Source: Hormiphora californensis
Taxonomy: Eukaryota; Ctenophora; Tentaculata; Cydippida; Pleurobrachiidae
Length of the DNA: 64,000 nt
Assembly: GCA_020137815.1 (NCBI GenBank)
Contig: CM035350.1
Span: forward strand, 5,772,180 to 5,836,179
Direction: 5' to 3'
Translations under genes and position numbers: made by a program
Notes under the pieces: generated by a model
What the model saw: only the letters and a program-made list of their open reading frames with translations
Told to the model about the DNA's origin: nothing
Databases searched by the model: none
Shown here: positions 24,026-41,630 of the stretch, piece by piece
Layout of the letters: each line of letters opens with the position of its first letter
Numbering within the stretch: the first letter of the stretch is position 1

Positions 24026-26765
24026 CTAGGATATTACACCATATACCAGTGTCCAGTGTTATAGCAGCTTTTAGAGTGCTAGCCCTCCCTGCATGTCCTA
24101 ACTGGGGGGTGAGAGAGGGTCTCGGGCAATATTACATAATAGAGCTTGATGAGGTCTCTCCACACCTGAAAAACATCCATACCCATCTACAATGGCTCAG
24201 AGATCTGTCACCAGAGGTTCTCCGTGGTAAGAAGTTTTGCAGTGGAGATATCAGTGCCCTCTACACCAACCTGAACATACAGGCATGTATATCGTCCTTG
24301 GTATCTTTTGCCGAGGAACACTTGGACGTCTTGAACCTAAGGGGTCTAGAGTTGGTAGATGTCCATGAGTGTCTAGATCTGGTACTGGAGAGTTCATTCT
24401 TTACGTATGATGGGCGCCTCTACAAACAACTCCGGGGGCTATTCATGGGATGTGCCCCTAGTCCCATAGCAGCAGTTGTGAGAGTTTTTATGTTCGAGAG
24501 AGCCACCCTCTACACCGACGTATCGTACTTGCCTATTCTATATGGGCGGTACATTGATGATGCCTGTACCGTATGTTATACGAGAGAGGAGGCAGTGTGT
24601 TTCTTTGATAAGATAGGTGAGCAGGATCCGGACCATCTTATCAAATGGGAGGTTGACTTTCCAGAGGGTGATGACTTTGTACCTTTCTTGGGTACTAACA
24701 TCCGGGTCACTGAATCTGGGGAGGTGCAGACGCGTTTCTACCGCAAGGAGGCTCGCAAGAATATCACACTGCACGCGAACAGTCACCACCCTATTTCCAC
24801 TAAAATCCAAACTGTCCGTAATTTCTACGCCACAGCGAGGCTAAGTGCATCAGATTCGGAACAAGAGGAGGCATCCCTGAGAATAGTGGACAACCTGCTG
24901 ATTGCTAATGGGTACCAGAACCCTCGTCAGTTCGCACAACAACAGAGCTGTCGTTTGTACCAGGGTCAGAAGCAGCAGGTGGAGGACTGTGTTATTTTGA
25001 AACTGCCTTACATCTCTGAATCATTTTCATTATCGATCCAGAAGTTTATCTCTAGCCGCTCTCTTCCTATCAAAACAGTATTTACTCCAGGTACCAAGCT
25101 ACGTAACATCTTCTGTAGCTCACGGCCCCTTGACAATGGAGCAGCTTACTGTGGGGGGAGATCATGTAAAATATGTCCACGGCTAGAGGGGGAGAGGAAC
25201 TGCCAGGTGACTGCTCCAGTATACCGGATTACCTGTAACATCTGTAAAGAGATCTACATCGGGGAAACGGGGAGAACAGCTAAAGACCGCTTTGGAGAAC
25301 ATCTCCGGTATGCCACCTCCCCTACGTTGAAATCTTACTCGGAGATGGCACTCGCAGTGCACTATAAACAGTTTCATAATAAGACAGTACCTGATTTGAT
25401 TTTTGAGATTATTACAACAGAGTCACGTATCTTATATAGAAAGATTATAGAAGCATATTATATTAACAGAGAGAAGCCTACTATTAATTTAAAAGAAGAG
25501 TTGACTGATCTATCTAGATTCCTTATTTCTTAATATTATCCGTTTTTAGTATTTTCTAACGGCCATATTGGTCATTGAGTATTTTTAGCTTGATATCTTT
25601 TTGAGCAGTCGCGTGATTCCTATCTTATTTCACTATCTGATCTTATTTCTTTACTATTTAAACCCCGTTTATTTCCTAGTCTTTACTTTTTGTTTTATAA
25701 TTTTTCCAGTCCCGCGTGTAGTTTTTCAACTTTTTACTATTTCACTAAATTAGCTTAGCTTTAGAATTTTCCAGTAATTTTTATTTTACGATTGGTATGT
25801 GTACAGTTTTTCTAACATGTGTATTCCGTATATTATAGCCTGAAGATGGTGCTGTGCGCCGAAATGTATAGCGTTATTCTACAATAAAATCTACGTCTAC
25901 TCATTTGTCCAGCCGGAAGGAGAAAACAAAACTTCCTCACTGATATGCGGCTAATAAACAATCAACCGATCCTTATTCTCTGAGAGCTAGAACAATACTG
26001 GTCCCTGATTGGCTGATAACCAGTCACGTGACCTAAATAACGAGCTCTGATTGGTTGTTTACTGGGGGTGAGAAAGGGTCTCGGGCAATTATATTACACT
26101 AGAAAGCCCGTTGAAGTAGAGCACCCATTGAGCTGAATCCCCACACTCTCCCTCAATCAGGAGTACGCCTCTCACCCGCTGCACCAACCTGCACGTGCAA
26201 CCTCCCATACCCCTCCCAAGCCACCTCCTTGGCAACCCCCCACTATTTGCACGTGTGGATAGGACATCACTATCACGCCACGCATTTGCATCTTTTAATT
26301 AAGACTAGAAAGCCCATTGAAGTCCTGCAACATCCCCCCCACCCGTCTCTATGTCTCTCTCCCCCTCTCACTCTTTGTCTTTCCATGTCGGGGTAAAGAA
26401 TACGGAGGTTGTTATAGTGGTAGAGCGCCGGTGATAAACATCAAGGGAAATCCCGCTGAATAACATGTAGAATCAGGTGGTAAAGATCCGTAGAATTGTA
26501 GCTGTGTAGAGAATCAACGGGGTACGTAGGTAGAAAGGCTTTGGTAATCATGGCGGCCCCAACATTAGATCCAAAAACACCACAGGAGCAACACAGGAAC
26601 TCGCAACAAACAACCAAAAACATGCACGTGCAGTATTCACACCCTTCCCCACCAACCATAACAACCCCTTGTTTCACACGGGCAAATTGTTGCACGCTAG
26701 TGTTGCAAGCTAGGATACTCCATCATACTCCTCACCACGACGTTCATTTGCAAATTATAATAAGG
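24026..26765 (+). mobile_element. Penelope-like retroelement insertion (5'-truncated) with 3' sequences
   Basis: The boundaries come from comparing the two arms of the surrounding foldback element: the right arm stops at 24025 and resumes at 26766. The insert contains the reverse transcriptase/endonuclease frame (24049-25533), a 3' region with a hammerhead-like core (25838-25864) and an AATAAA (25883). A ~30-base direct repeat (GGTGAGAGAGGGTCTCGGGC-type) lies near the 5' side (24107-24137) and again at 26066-26096, resembling the terminal repeats (pLTRs) of Penelope-like elements. The last 670 bases have no coding signal and contain a repeated ACTAGAAAGCCC-TTGAAGT. No clear target duplication is visible. 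Confidence 0.72.
24049..25533 (+). pseudogene. Penelope-like reverse transcriptase with GIY-YIG endonuclease, N-terminally truncated
   Basis: Open frame of 494 codons, but the first codon is GTG and no ATG precedes the RT core, so it is not an intact gene. RT motifs: FCSGDISALYTNL (motif A, near residue 65), GLFMGCAPSPIAA (motif B), YGRYIDDACTV (motif C, near 164), FLGTNIRV. A CxxC-type linker (CGGRSCKICPRL) precedes a GIY-YIG nuclease (VYRITCNICKEIYIGETGRT, AKDRFGEHLRY), near residues 393-425. RT plus C-terminal GIY-YIG is diagnostic of Penelope-like elements, which prime at a nicked target or chromosome end. The fingers region before motif A is missing, as expected from 5' truncation at the insertion junction (24026). 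The frame is otherwise undamaged, so insertion is fairly recent. Confidence 0.9.
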
Positions 26766-27011
26766 ATATATTCCGGATCGATTGCGACCAATGAAAGGTC
26801 TCTACGACGCTCCAGAGCTGAGTTAGCAAAATTGGCGAGTTATACCATCAAGCCAATTAGGGCCAATTAAGGGTACTTCCCCCAGGAGTTGGTTGGTAGA
26901 CTTTTGGGATCTCACCCAGAAGGCCTTTGAGGACATTTTGGTGAAGGAATTATAAATGCATCAAAAATTTCGGGGGTCGACCCCTTTTTTTACACGTTTT
27001 CACTAGACTAT

Positions 27012-29270
27012 GTACCCTCCCCCAAGGTGGTCTATTCAATAAAACGATGCACTTGATATCCGAGTATTGATATAGTGAGGTGTTTAAACTGAATGTTATA
27101 GCGACCCCGATTTAGATATATCGAGGAGGGAGCTTGATCAGTAATACAACGACACACGTATCTTTTGGTTTGTTGAACGTATTATATGTTTTCAACAAGT
27201 TATTTATATAACGTCTTTCATTACAAAACAATAATATAGTGACTAAAGAAAAAGTGTTGAGAATTCATAAATTGTGTTAAAAACAGACACCATGGTAATT
27301 TAAACAATATATTGAGTTGGGTGTTGTTGTATTGGTTGATCAACTTCATTCAGAGAGCAGTTGTATACAAAAAGAGCTAAGCTTCGCCGGATTTAGTTAA
27401 AACTTCACACACACACACATACGGGAATCAACTTCCCTGCACGGAATCACCATCTCTCCAGCATCTTTCTAGCTCCAAACACACCACCACCCATCTGCTG
27501 GCCCGCGTAGGGTGACGAATATATATCGTAGAGAGAGCTGCTGGAGAGGTGGTCAACCCCGTGCAGCAGTGCGGGAAGAGTTATTAATTTTATAAAGTGT
27601 TTTTCATCGCGGAATGCAGATCAACTCAGATGAAAGAGAGTGATCTCAAATCGCATCGATCTACCCTTGATATATCACAGTACGTGTGATGTGAACTCAT
27701 ATCCTACTATTACAAAAAGTGTCATGTGTTTATCAATATACAATTGTCCATGAGAGATTATTATACATGTTGTCCATGGAGTCGAGTAGTTGTCATGTCT
27801 CCACAATTTACAGGATGTATTTGTGTTTCACTCGCTATCTCGCGCTAAGATGTTCACACACGCATATATAATGTCTCTCTGATGGGCGCATCACTCGCTC
27901 ACTCCTAGACTACCTGAAATCTGGAGGGGGAAGGGGAGTTATACTGTGCTTTAGGGTGGCGATTTAGCTGCAGGCAGAAGCTGGAGGAAATTCAGGAGTT
28001 GTGGCCTTGAATAAGAGATGTTTAGAGAAGGGGACGGAAGAAGTAGGTATACGAATTGATCAGAGATAAAAACTTTTTGAAAGAGGCCCGGAAATAGTTC
28101 AAGTAGAGGAAAAGAAGATGGGATTGGGAGGGATACTGCAGCAGGGGTATGGGTAGTTATACTGCAGCGGAGGGGGCGGATAGAATAATGGCATAGCTAA
28201 CAGCGGGTAGTAGGGGGCACACATCACACACTCAAATCAGGGAAGGCAGACACACATGCAAACAAAAACTCTACTTCCAGTTGCCAGGGGGACCGTTACC
28301 ACTATACCAGCTTCATGGACCGGTTCATGGTCAAAATATTGAATCGGAGACATTGGAGCCGGGTCTGTAGAGCGGACGTCCCAGACAAATGGAAGCAGAG
28401 TTGTTTGAATTGATGAAGAATAGAATAATGTCACACTTTTTAGGGAAGAAAATCTTGAAACACTAGTTGCAAAAATCACTCTGTTTTACATGAGAAAACT
28501 GCACTCAATGGGCACACAATGAGAAAGCAGTTAAAATCATCCCTGCATGGATTAGGGCACACTGTTCACTCTTACACTCAGTGCTTTTATGTTGCAGCCG
28601 CGGTACAGCCGTGCATTATTGGAAACTGTCCCGTCACATTATAGTAAAAAAGTACATAACTGGTCACTGTCACGTGGTATTCGTATTACGTCACATTTTA
28701 AACTGTCATGCGTGTGCAGTTCACCTGTCACCTGTCATCCAGTGGCAGGCTATCGACACTACTGTCAATAGTCCGACTATAACTAGCATCGCCCTGATCT
28801 GTCTGTTGTACTCTGTGACGGTCTCCATGGTGATCTATCGGTTGCTGTACTCTGTGACGGTCTTTGTATCGTTGTTGTAGTTGTTTTCGTCGCATCGAGT
28901 AACAGTGTCGTGTATACTCGACGATACGAATCTGGGTCTAAAAGGAGTCATTGGTCGGTCAGGTCGGTAATATAGGGCTTGTTGTAATGGTAATTTAATT
29001 AGCCATAGTGTTTTTTGAAAAAGTGCAACTTGTTTTAGCGGGTAGACTGGGGCCATGAGTGGCGCTAGCGGAAAGTTGCTGTCATAGCTGCAGATAGGGT
29101 GCATGTGTCTATATGCTACATTCCCGGTAGTGTGGTATCAACACCGAGTAATACACGGGTTGGCAAATCCCGGTGAAATGAGAAAGCGGCGGCTGCAGTA
29201 ACCCGCAAAACTGGAATCAAAATCAAATTCACACTGAAATCAAACTCATGCAACAATGAAGTCAACTAAC
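27012..29270. other. Gap after rod block III, no gene seen
   Basis: No exon could be supported. Short frames lack splice borders in a useful phase and have ordinary random composition. It contains a CA tract (27406-27420). If the locus is one gene this is intron; if two genes, the 3' end of the first should lie here, but I did not find a convincing terminal exon. Confidence 0.5.
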
Positions 29271-34954
<5,684 letters not shown>

Positions 34955-34980
<26 letters not shown>

Positions 34981-35262
34981 CTGAGGGGACGGGGGTGTTA
35001 GAGAGGGGATGGGGCAGGGTACAGGGGTGGGGCAGGGGTCTGGGCCTTGCAGTCGTGGCACAGCTGAGGGGACATGGGGTGTTAGAGAGGGGTGGGGCAG
35101 GGGTCTGGGCCTTGCAGTCGTGGCACAGCTGAGGGGACGGGGGTGTTAGAGAGGGGGTGGGGCAGGGTACAGGGGTGGGGCAGGGGTCTGGGCCTTGCAG
35201 TCGTGGCACAGCTGAGGGCACGGGGGTGTTAGAGAGGGGGTGGAGCAGCCTGAGAGGGGATG
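34955..35262. repeat. Minisatellite duplicating a splice acceptor and exon start
   Basis: Four tandem copies (starts near 34955, 35039, 35103 and 35186; spacing 84, 64 and 83 bases). Each contains, in minus-strand sense, CCCCTCAG acceptor plus the first ~26 bases of exon 34980-34813 (LCHDCKAQ coding), followed by a Pro-type C-rich spacer. Only the copy at 34980 continues into the full exon; the three upstream copies lack a donor. They are possible decoy acceptors. Confidence 0.75.
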
Positions 35263-36006
35263 GAGTAGGGGGAAGTAGGAGTAATAAGAAGGGAGGAGTT
35301 ATAGAGTAAGAAGGGTAAGGTTGGGGTAACGTATTTTATCTTGAGAGATTCATATATCAAAAGAAACGAGCGATTTTTCAAGAGAACAATTATTGTATCA
35401 CTGTATCAAACAGATCATCAGAAAGATTATTCTCTTGAAAAATCGCCCGTTTCTGTTGCTCTCTACAATCTATTGGATAGTGCACTCTCAGCAAGATTTC
35501 TTTCTAAGCTCAGACTGAGATAGAGAGAGAGGGTTTGAAGGCATACAAACTATCATCTACTCACTGGTAGGATAAGATGGAAAACCAATAACAGGATAAG
35601 GTAATAGAGAACATGGGTTAGAAGGTACAGGTACAGGAGAAACGCGTATAGAACCGCTAGGATGGACAAACAAAAGAGTAGTACAACAAAAGACAACATT
35701 CAAGAAAAGAAGACAGACATAATATTTATTTCTCTCGACTGTTAATTTACTCCAGTCTGTGCAGAGAAAAGAAAGCCTACAACATGTCCTCAACAAACAT
35801 GGAGAGAGAGGACTAATGTCACGTGGACAATACAGTTATACACTAGCGACTGACACTTCTCAATCCCCCTAACTCAGCAGAGTCAGTAGGGTGTGAATAA
35901 CATTTTAACAAACGTCACTACAGAATATTTATATCAAATCTCTAACCATGTCTCTACTCTATCTCTCTCTGCAGTGCAAGCAGGACTGTCCGTGCAGCTA
36001 CTACAC

Positions 36007-37054
36007 CTGTGGAGGGACGGCCTGATTGAGTCTGGTGGAACAGAGAGCGGTCAGGAGGGAGTCCCACTGGTGTCGCTCATTGTGCAGTAGGAGGAGTTTA
36101 GCAGTCATGGTACGGAGGAGGAGGAGAGAGGTGTCTGAGATTCGGTCTCCATATCCACACAACCTACACATGGCAACGAAACAAAAGATGATGATGATGA
36201 TGATGGCAAGTAGTAGTAGTAACTGCATGTGATAGTAGTAGCTAGTTCTAATAAACTGATAGGTATTAAGCTTATACTTAATATATTGGCAAGGTAATTA
36301 GTCTAAAATGAGAGAACTGATAGTGTATCATTAATACTTATCATTATCTAGAGTGAGATGAAGTCAAATTAGCTGTGAGACCGAATAATCACAGAACTAA
36401 AAAAGTAATATTATATAGTCACACATCGTGTGATAGTTATAACTCAAATAAATTGCATGAAATTGCATGGGCACAATAAAAGTAGCGACTGCACTCATGT
36501 TCGGAAATACAGAACCAGAATAGCAGCATGGATGCCGGGGGCCCGATCAGTACTTTAATATAAAGGCAGCTATTGAGAGATCCAATATTGATCTAAGAAG
36601 AGGAAGTGGAGAGATAAATTTAGAACTTTTATAGCGACGGAGAGCCTTGCCAAGAAATCCACTTCATGCAAACAGGAGAAGCAACAACAAAGGCTTTGTC
36701 TCAGATCTCTGAAATTAAATAAAATAGAGGAAAAAACAAATATCATCAATGGATCATGAGCTGAGCTGCTGATCCTCCATTCTTAGAAAGATTATATTTT
36801 CCAACAACTGCACAAGCTAAGATGTATGTGACAATGGGTCCAGTATTACCTATTATGTACCCTTTGCCGTGATAATCTTCCTGTTCCACAGGAGGGAGGG
36901 AGATAGAGAGATAGAGTGGGAGAGAGAGAAGAGAGAGCACAAGAGCAGTTTCTACATGGAGGTCCGTTGTTGAAGCTAGGTAGAAAGCAACCATAGTTGC
37001 CTACTTGTGGTCACTGACCTTTAACGGTACAGAGTCTATAAAATCATCAGCATC
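36007..37054 (-). CDS. Tentative exons between rod blocks II and III
   Basis: Three candidate exons with weaker joins. 37054-37019 (DADDFIDSVPLK, 36 bases, phase 0) has a good acceptor and a GTCAGT donor. 36880-36850 encodes EDYHGKGYII and ends phase 1. 36163-36007 encodes a helical segment (SLLLLRTMTAKLLLLHNERH, then QWDSLLTALCSTRLNQAVPP), needs a phase 2 entry and ends phase 0, matching the next exon at 34980. The 36850 to 36163 join is therefore out of phase by one base. Either a border is wrong, an exon is missing, or an indel is present. The helical segment at 36163-36007 is the best supported of the three. Confidence 0.4.
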
Positions 37055-37343
37055 CTTGAATTGGGCCTCTCTCTATCTCTATCTCTCTCGCTCTTCCTCT
37101 CTCTCCCCCTCTCTATCTCTTTCCTTCTGTCTTCTCTCTAACCACAACTACTATTTCTCTCCCAAACAAACAAACAAACATGAACATCGACAAAAACTAT
37201 GGGAACAAAACTCACTTCATACCAAAGGTAGTTATTTAGAGCATAACGGTATAATAGAGAGGAACAAGAGAGGCTGAGAGAGAGAGTGGTTAGAAAAAGA
37301 AAGAGAGCGGTTAGAAACAGAAAGAGATAATAAACCACCATAC

Positions 37344-38235
37344 CTCATTCCATAGTTTCTTCATCTCGTCAGTCTTGGTATCGAGGGTATTGTAAAGGGG
37401 CTCCTCCAAGGTCAGGTAGCTCCTTAGCACTCGCCTCACACAGTCCAGTATAGGTGGGCTTCTTCTCATCTAGCTGCGCTTGCACGTTCTGCAGAAGGGA
37501 AGGGTTAGAGCTAGAGATGGGAGTAATGTGAGAGTCCTCCCTGGGGTAAGCTGATGAAAACTCAGCAAGAGCAGAGTTCCTAACATGAAAATAGCCTATA
37601 ATTCTTCCTATATAAATTATTGTATTGCCATACTCTCTATTAGAACCAGTACCCTGGCTTTCGCAAAAATAGTCTGGCGATGTTCTACTCATCTGTACTT
37701 ACATTGATAATGTCGATGATGGGGCTAAGGTTGATGAGGGATTTAACTTGGTTCTTGCTCAGCACATCCTTCAATCCACCCAGCCAGTCAATCATTGCCT
37801 GGATATCCGCCAGCAACTTATCAATATTCTTCTGCTGGGCTCCATTCAGCTCGTTCTCCCTGTTCTTCAACCAAGTCTCAATGAACTCCCAGTTAATGTT
37901 CACATTAACAAGGATCATCTTCAGTTCCTTCATCTTGGGATCCTTCTCCCCGTACTTGTCCAGACAGGACTTACCCTGGGTCTGTACGTACTCGATCTCA
38001 GGACGCATCTCTGTGGGAAGGTTGATCATGTGGTTTAATGATCAGACTGACAAACATACAAACAAACACATATACGGACAGGTAAAACGAACAAAGAACA
38101 AGGATGATTCGTACCAGCGACGGCTTGTTTGAACTCGCATAAGTTGGCGATTTGTTCCTTGAGTTTCGCTGGATCCTCACTAACAGGCTCCTGTTTCTGA
38201 ATGTAATCCTTGCTCTCATCCTCCCATCGAACAAC
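37344..38235 (-). CDS. Spectrin-like rod, block II (three exons, one with a likely indel)
   Basis: Exons 38235-38115 (VVRWEDESKDYIQKQE, phase 0 start, the shared acceptor for first exons A, B and C), 38010-37703 (a long helical repeat with INWEFIETWLKNRENELNG and AMIDWLGGLKDVLSKNQ) and 37488-37344. The last starts in one frame (NVQAQLDEKKPTYTGLCEAS) and must shift by one base near 37407 to continue as EEPLYNTLDTKTDEMKKLWN up to its donor. Unshifted, it meets a stop. The exon is 145 bases where 144 would be expected. An assembly indel, a polymorphism or a real lesion are all possible. Confidence 0.72.
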
Positions 38236-38514
38236 CTGAAATATTGGGGGATCGTTAGAAATGAGGTGTTAGGACAATTTTAACCTCTATCTCTCTCTCT
38301 AAAAATAGACTTTATCCCTCCCCCGAAAACCACCCTCCCGCGCCTGTCTGACCGTTAATTTGGTATGCAGGGGCTGTTACAGTGTTACACATATATTGAC
38401 ACAGGGAGGGATTCCAAATTTTTCTAATTCTCGTACTAATATTTATGTACAACATTAGGTAATAAGAGTGGTGTGAATGCAATATTGCACATGATCTATT
38501 ATTAACTAACTAAC

Positions 38515-39342
38515 CAAATGACGAAGGACAAACTTCTTGTTGACGCCCGCGAACCGAGACTTCCATCTTGCTTCCCTCTCCCTATCCCTCTCCTCCTTTT
38601 TCCGGCGCATCTTGCTAGCTGAGCTGACCCTCCTTATCAGTGATCCCAGTCTGCTGCCGCCCCGTTTCAGCCGACTACGGCGATTAGCAACATCTGGATC
38701 TTCCTCGGCAGAAACGAGAAAATTCAACGCAGAGTTCTCCTGGTAAAACCTGGTCCCGGAGAGAGTTCGTTTGAGTGCCCTCAAGTCCCGAGCTGGATCC
38801 AGATCAGATCTATTAGCGGTGTCCTCTAGATACACGCTCGCCTTGTTCCTCCCCATCGTTTGGTCTGTCAGGGCCAACTTCCAGCTCCCTCCCTTCCCAA
38901 CTTTCAGGGAGCTACTCTGGCGCCTCCCACCACCTCCTCCTTCAGGAGGCCCTGGGTCCTGATCAACTGGAGGGAGGCACCGAGTATTCCGTAACCTCCA
39001 CTTCCTAACCGCTGCCATAGTAATCTTCTCCGTATCTTCATCGTGAGCACTCCACTCTAGGCTGTTCCTCCTCGCATAACTCTTTCTCCTTAAACTCCAC
39101 CGTTTTGAAAGGGTGTCTGCAGAGCGGGCTATAGCCTGTTGCTCACTCTCATCCACCAAGACACTTGACCGACGTCTTCTTGAAACACCTTGTTGTGCCT
39201 CCTCTTGTGGCTCGATGTTGAGGGTCCTAATGGCCGGGAAGTATTGGATTTTATCGCCCTTTTTCACCTTGAACAGGAACTTTGGCAGATTGGGACCTGT
39301 GGCGGCATGGTGGCTCCTCGCTCCGGTTCCCCTGAGGAACAT
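38515..39342 (-). CDS. Alternative first exon C (basic N-terminus)
   Basis: ATG at 39342 (MFLRGTGARSHHAATGPNLP). About 276 residues, basic and partly disordered, with Arg/Ser-rich stretches (GVSRRRRSSVLVDES, RRKSYARRNSLEWS), a basic helical part (LGSLIRRVSSASKMRRKKEE), and the end SRFAGVNKKFVLRHL. It finishes in phase 0 at 38515 before GTTAGT, only 280 bases upstream of exon 38235-38115, its likely partner. RRxS motifs suggest kinase sites. It has no recognised domain. It lies nearest the shared downstream exon; A and B lie further upstream in the same intron. Confidence 0.65.
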
Positions 39343-39916
39343 CAACCAGTAGGAGAGAGATTGGGAGAGAAAGGAGGTGGACGCATCTTAATTACTGAGT
39401 TGACATGTGCAAAAACACCGTACACGAACGCAAAATTAAAAACGTTTTCAGTGGTTATTCAAGTGCCAGTGTAATGTGTGTACGTGTGTTGGGAAGCCAA
39501 GTGCCTCCAGAGGTTAATTAAAAACGGCGAAACCCTAAATTAGAGAATTAACAAACATATAGAGCTATTCTTGGGTACCGTTCCGGTCTTTAGTCTGCGG
39601 TTTAGTCTCGGTTTCGGCCTCGTTAGATCTAATCTGTGTGGTATATCCCGCCCCTCGTACAATGCCCCCAAACAATTAGTTAGGGCGTGGGACACATGAG
39701 CTCATTTAACACGTACCCACGCTCTCTCTGTATTACAAACAGGGGTAACGTGTTTCACTTCCGGTTCTGGGGTTAAAGGACATACACAACCTATTACAAC
39801 ATGTGAAACATATGTGGCAAAACATTTGGACCACCCTCAACCTATCAAAACCTATTACTACCTACTATTGACATACAACAATCGAAAACACATGTGGCAA
39901 AACATCACCTATTTAC

Positions 39917-41458
39917 CAGATGCTTGAGGAATGAGATGGGGTTGTACCCCACAAATGTCATGCAGGGTGAGGGAGGACGCTTTTTCTTCTGGGGATACCA
40001 TGAGCTGATGGCATTCTCGAACTCTGGAAGTTTATCATTGAAGCATTCGTCCGACACCGTAGTACACTGATCAGATAGCGATCTGAAACCACCTAGAAAT
40101 GTCTTTTTCGCCTTTTTAGCAGTCTGTTTCTGGTTATAGGGCGGAGTTCGATAGAAAAATCCGAGCCCCCCACCCTTGCCACGGGATGCCGGTGGATTCG
40201 TGACTGCTATCTCGGGGCATCGCCACCGACCCCAGTAGATCCGGGTGGCGGCTGATGCAGACTCCGCGGAGAACCTCCTCACCATGTCCAGGTCAGGGTC
40301 TGGGGTTTGGGAGGTAGTCCTGGTGTTATCCCGGATCACCTGCTGTGAGGTACTGGAAACGGCACTGGCCCTCGGACGTACTGAGGGTGGCGAGGTCGGG
40401 TAGGAGGGGGATTTTGTGGAGGAGGCTGAGGAGGGTTCTCGAAGTGGCGGCAGGTGTCCTAGCAAAGGATCCTGTTCTGCGAATGATGAGACGGATGCGG
40501 TAAAGTCTATTTCTGATTCGAAGTCTGTTGCGTAACTGCTTGAACTAGTACAGCTGGTAAGTGTGAGATGCGGAGGAAGGAAGACAGTGAGTCCCAGTTT
40601 GTAGGAGGGAGTGTCAATGTCAATACCAAGGCGGTGTAATAGCGACTCAGGCTGACAGCTGGTGGGCAAACAGAAAGCCTCTACCGCACTTCGCACAACA
40701 CGCGGCACACTGGAATATGTAGGAACTGTCACGGTACAGGGAGGCACTAGCAGGCGACGTGTGTGTATTACTTCGCCTTTCCTTTTGCCCACCTCCACCA
40801 CTATCGCCTCTTCCTCTTCATTGTCACTGGTGTCCATGGTAACCACTTGGAGTCTCTGAGTTGTTCCCAGGGTGATAGAGAGGGGTGTGGGACGGGGTGC
40901 AAATATCATTCCACGGACTCGTGATAACTCATCAGGGTCTTCCCTCGTTAGCACTTTGTAGGTCCTGTAGTGGACTGTAGTGTTCCACACCTTGGTGCCC
41001 CTCCTCTCCTCCTTCATATCCAAAACCTCGATTATCTGGGGTGTCTTGAGGGGCACATAGTGGCAGACAAACTCACTAATCGTGTCACTTGTCACACTAA
41101 ACTTCCGCACAATGGGCCCTATCTTGCTGACACGGCGCTGTCTCGGCTGGGATGGCGGTATCAGGGGTTCCTCCTCACATATCGTGTTCCCAGGTTCCTC
41201 TGTCAAACTGCACGAAGATGAGGTTAGGTAGCCGCTGTCTTCACAGGATGAGAACTTTCTGATGGCACCACACCGGGATATCCTCCTCCTGAGCTCCATC
41301 ACAACCTTTCTGGGGGCACTGTCCGGGGTGAGGATGAGAAGGGGCAGGAGGGGAGGGACATAGCCCCCATCAAATACAACACAACACGAGGCCGGCATAA
41401 TGTATACTAGGCAGGCATAGAGAGAAGGGAGCCTATTAATTAACACGAATATCCGCAT
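39917..41458 (-). CDS. Alternative first exon B (long N-terminus of unknown function)
   Basis: ATG at 41458; MPASCCVVFDGG and MELRRRISRCG are later possible starts, and the first ~50 residues are hydrophobic. About 514 residues. An ordered-looking part early on includes TISEFVCHYVPLKTPQIIEV and VWNTTVHYRTYKVLTRED, followed by a Ser/Pro-rich disordered part. The end reads SPCMTFVGYNPISFLKHL, finishing in phase 0 at 39917 before GTAAAT, so it can join exon 38235-38115. I do not recognise the ordered part. The hydrophobic start could be a signal or membrane segment, or non-coding leader if a later ATG is used. Position in the same intron as A and C and the shared end motif argue it belongs to this locus. 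Confidence 0.62.
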
Positions 41459-41586
41459 GAGTAGGCCGTACCGGGGTGGCGTGATTCGAAAACTTCACAC
41501 CAACCACCAGATGCCACAAACACCATGAGAGCAGAGAGAGAGAGAGAGAGAAGGAGGGTGACTAAAGAATGCTCATCATGGACATT

Positions 41587-41630
41587 ACCTACTATATAAA
41601 TTATATATATAGTGTAGTAGGTAATGCCCC
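41587..41630. repeat. Inverted repeat in the intron upstream of first exon B
   Basis: GACATTACCTACTATATA … TAGTGTAGTAGGTAATG forms a hairpin around an AT-rich loop. It lies about 130 bases upstream of the ATG of first exon B (41458) in gene sense, so in its likely promoter or leader. Confidence 0.45.

Larger units (their letters stand above)
20464..27011. mobile_element. Long foldback (inverted-repeat) element, right arm split by a retroelement
   Basis: The left arm starts at 20464 (ATAGTCTAGTGAAAAC). Its reverse complement ends at 27011 (GTTTTCACTAGACTAT). The arms match nearly base for base: 20464-22550 pairs with about 22570-24025 plus 26766-27011. Features shared by both arms include the triple 'GGTCCGAAGTCGCTATCTC' blocks and, toward the centre, degenerate ~20-base repeats of the type CTAGATACCCCTCAGACC. 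Small frames of 60-97 codons appear in mirror image in both arms, so they are not genes. No transposase is present. The element is non-autonomous; terminal class unknown. Confidence 0.8.

Noticed and set aside
26406-26460. tRNA-like A-box (TAGTGGTAGAGCG)
   Set aside because: No matching T-arm or acceptor stem was found at the right distance; at most a tRNA-derived repeat.
28237-28479. 80-codon minus-strand frame in the gap after block III
   Set aside because: No splice border in a useful phase and no helical or domain character.
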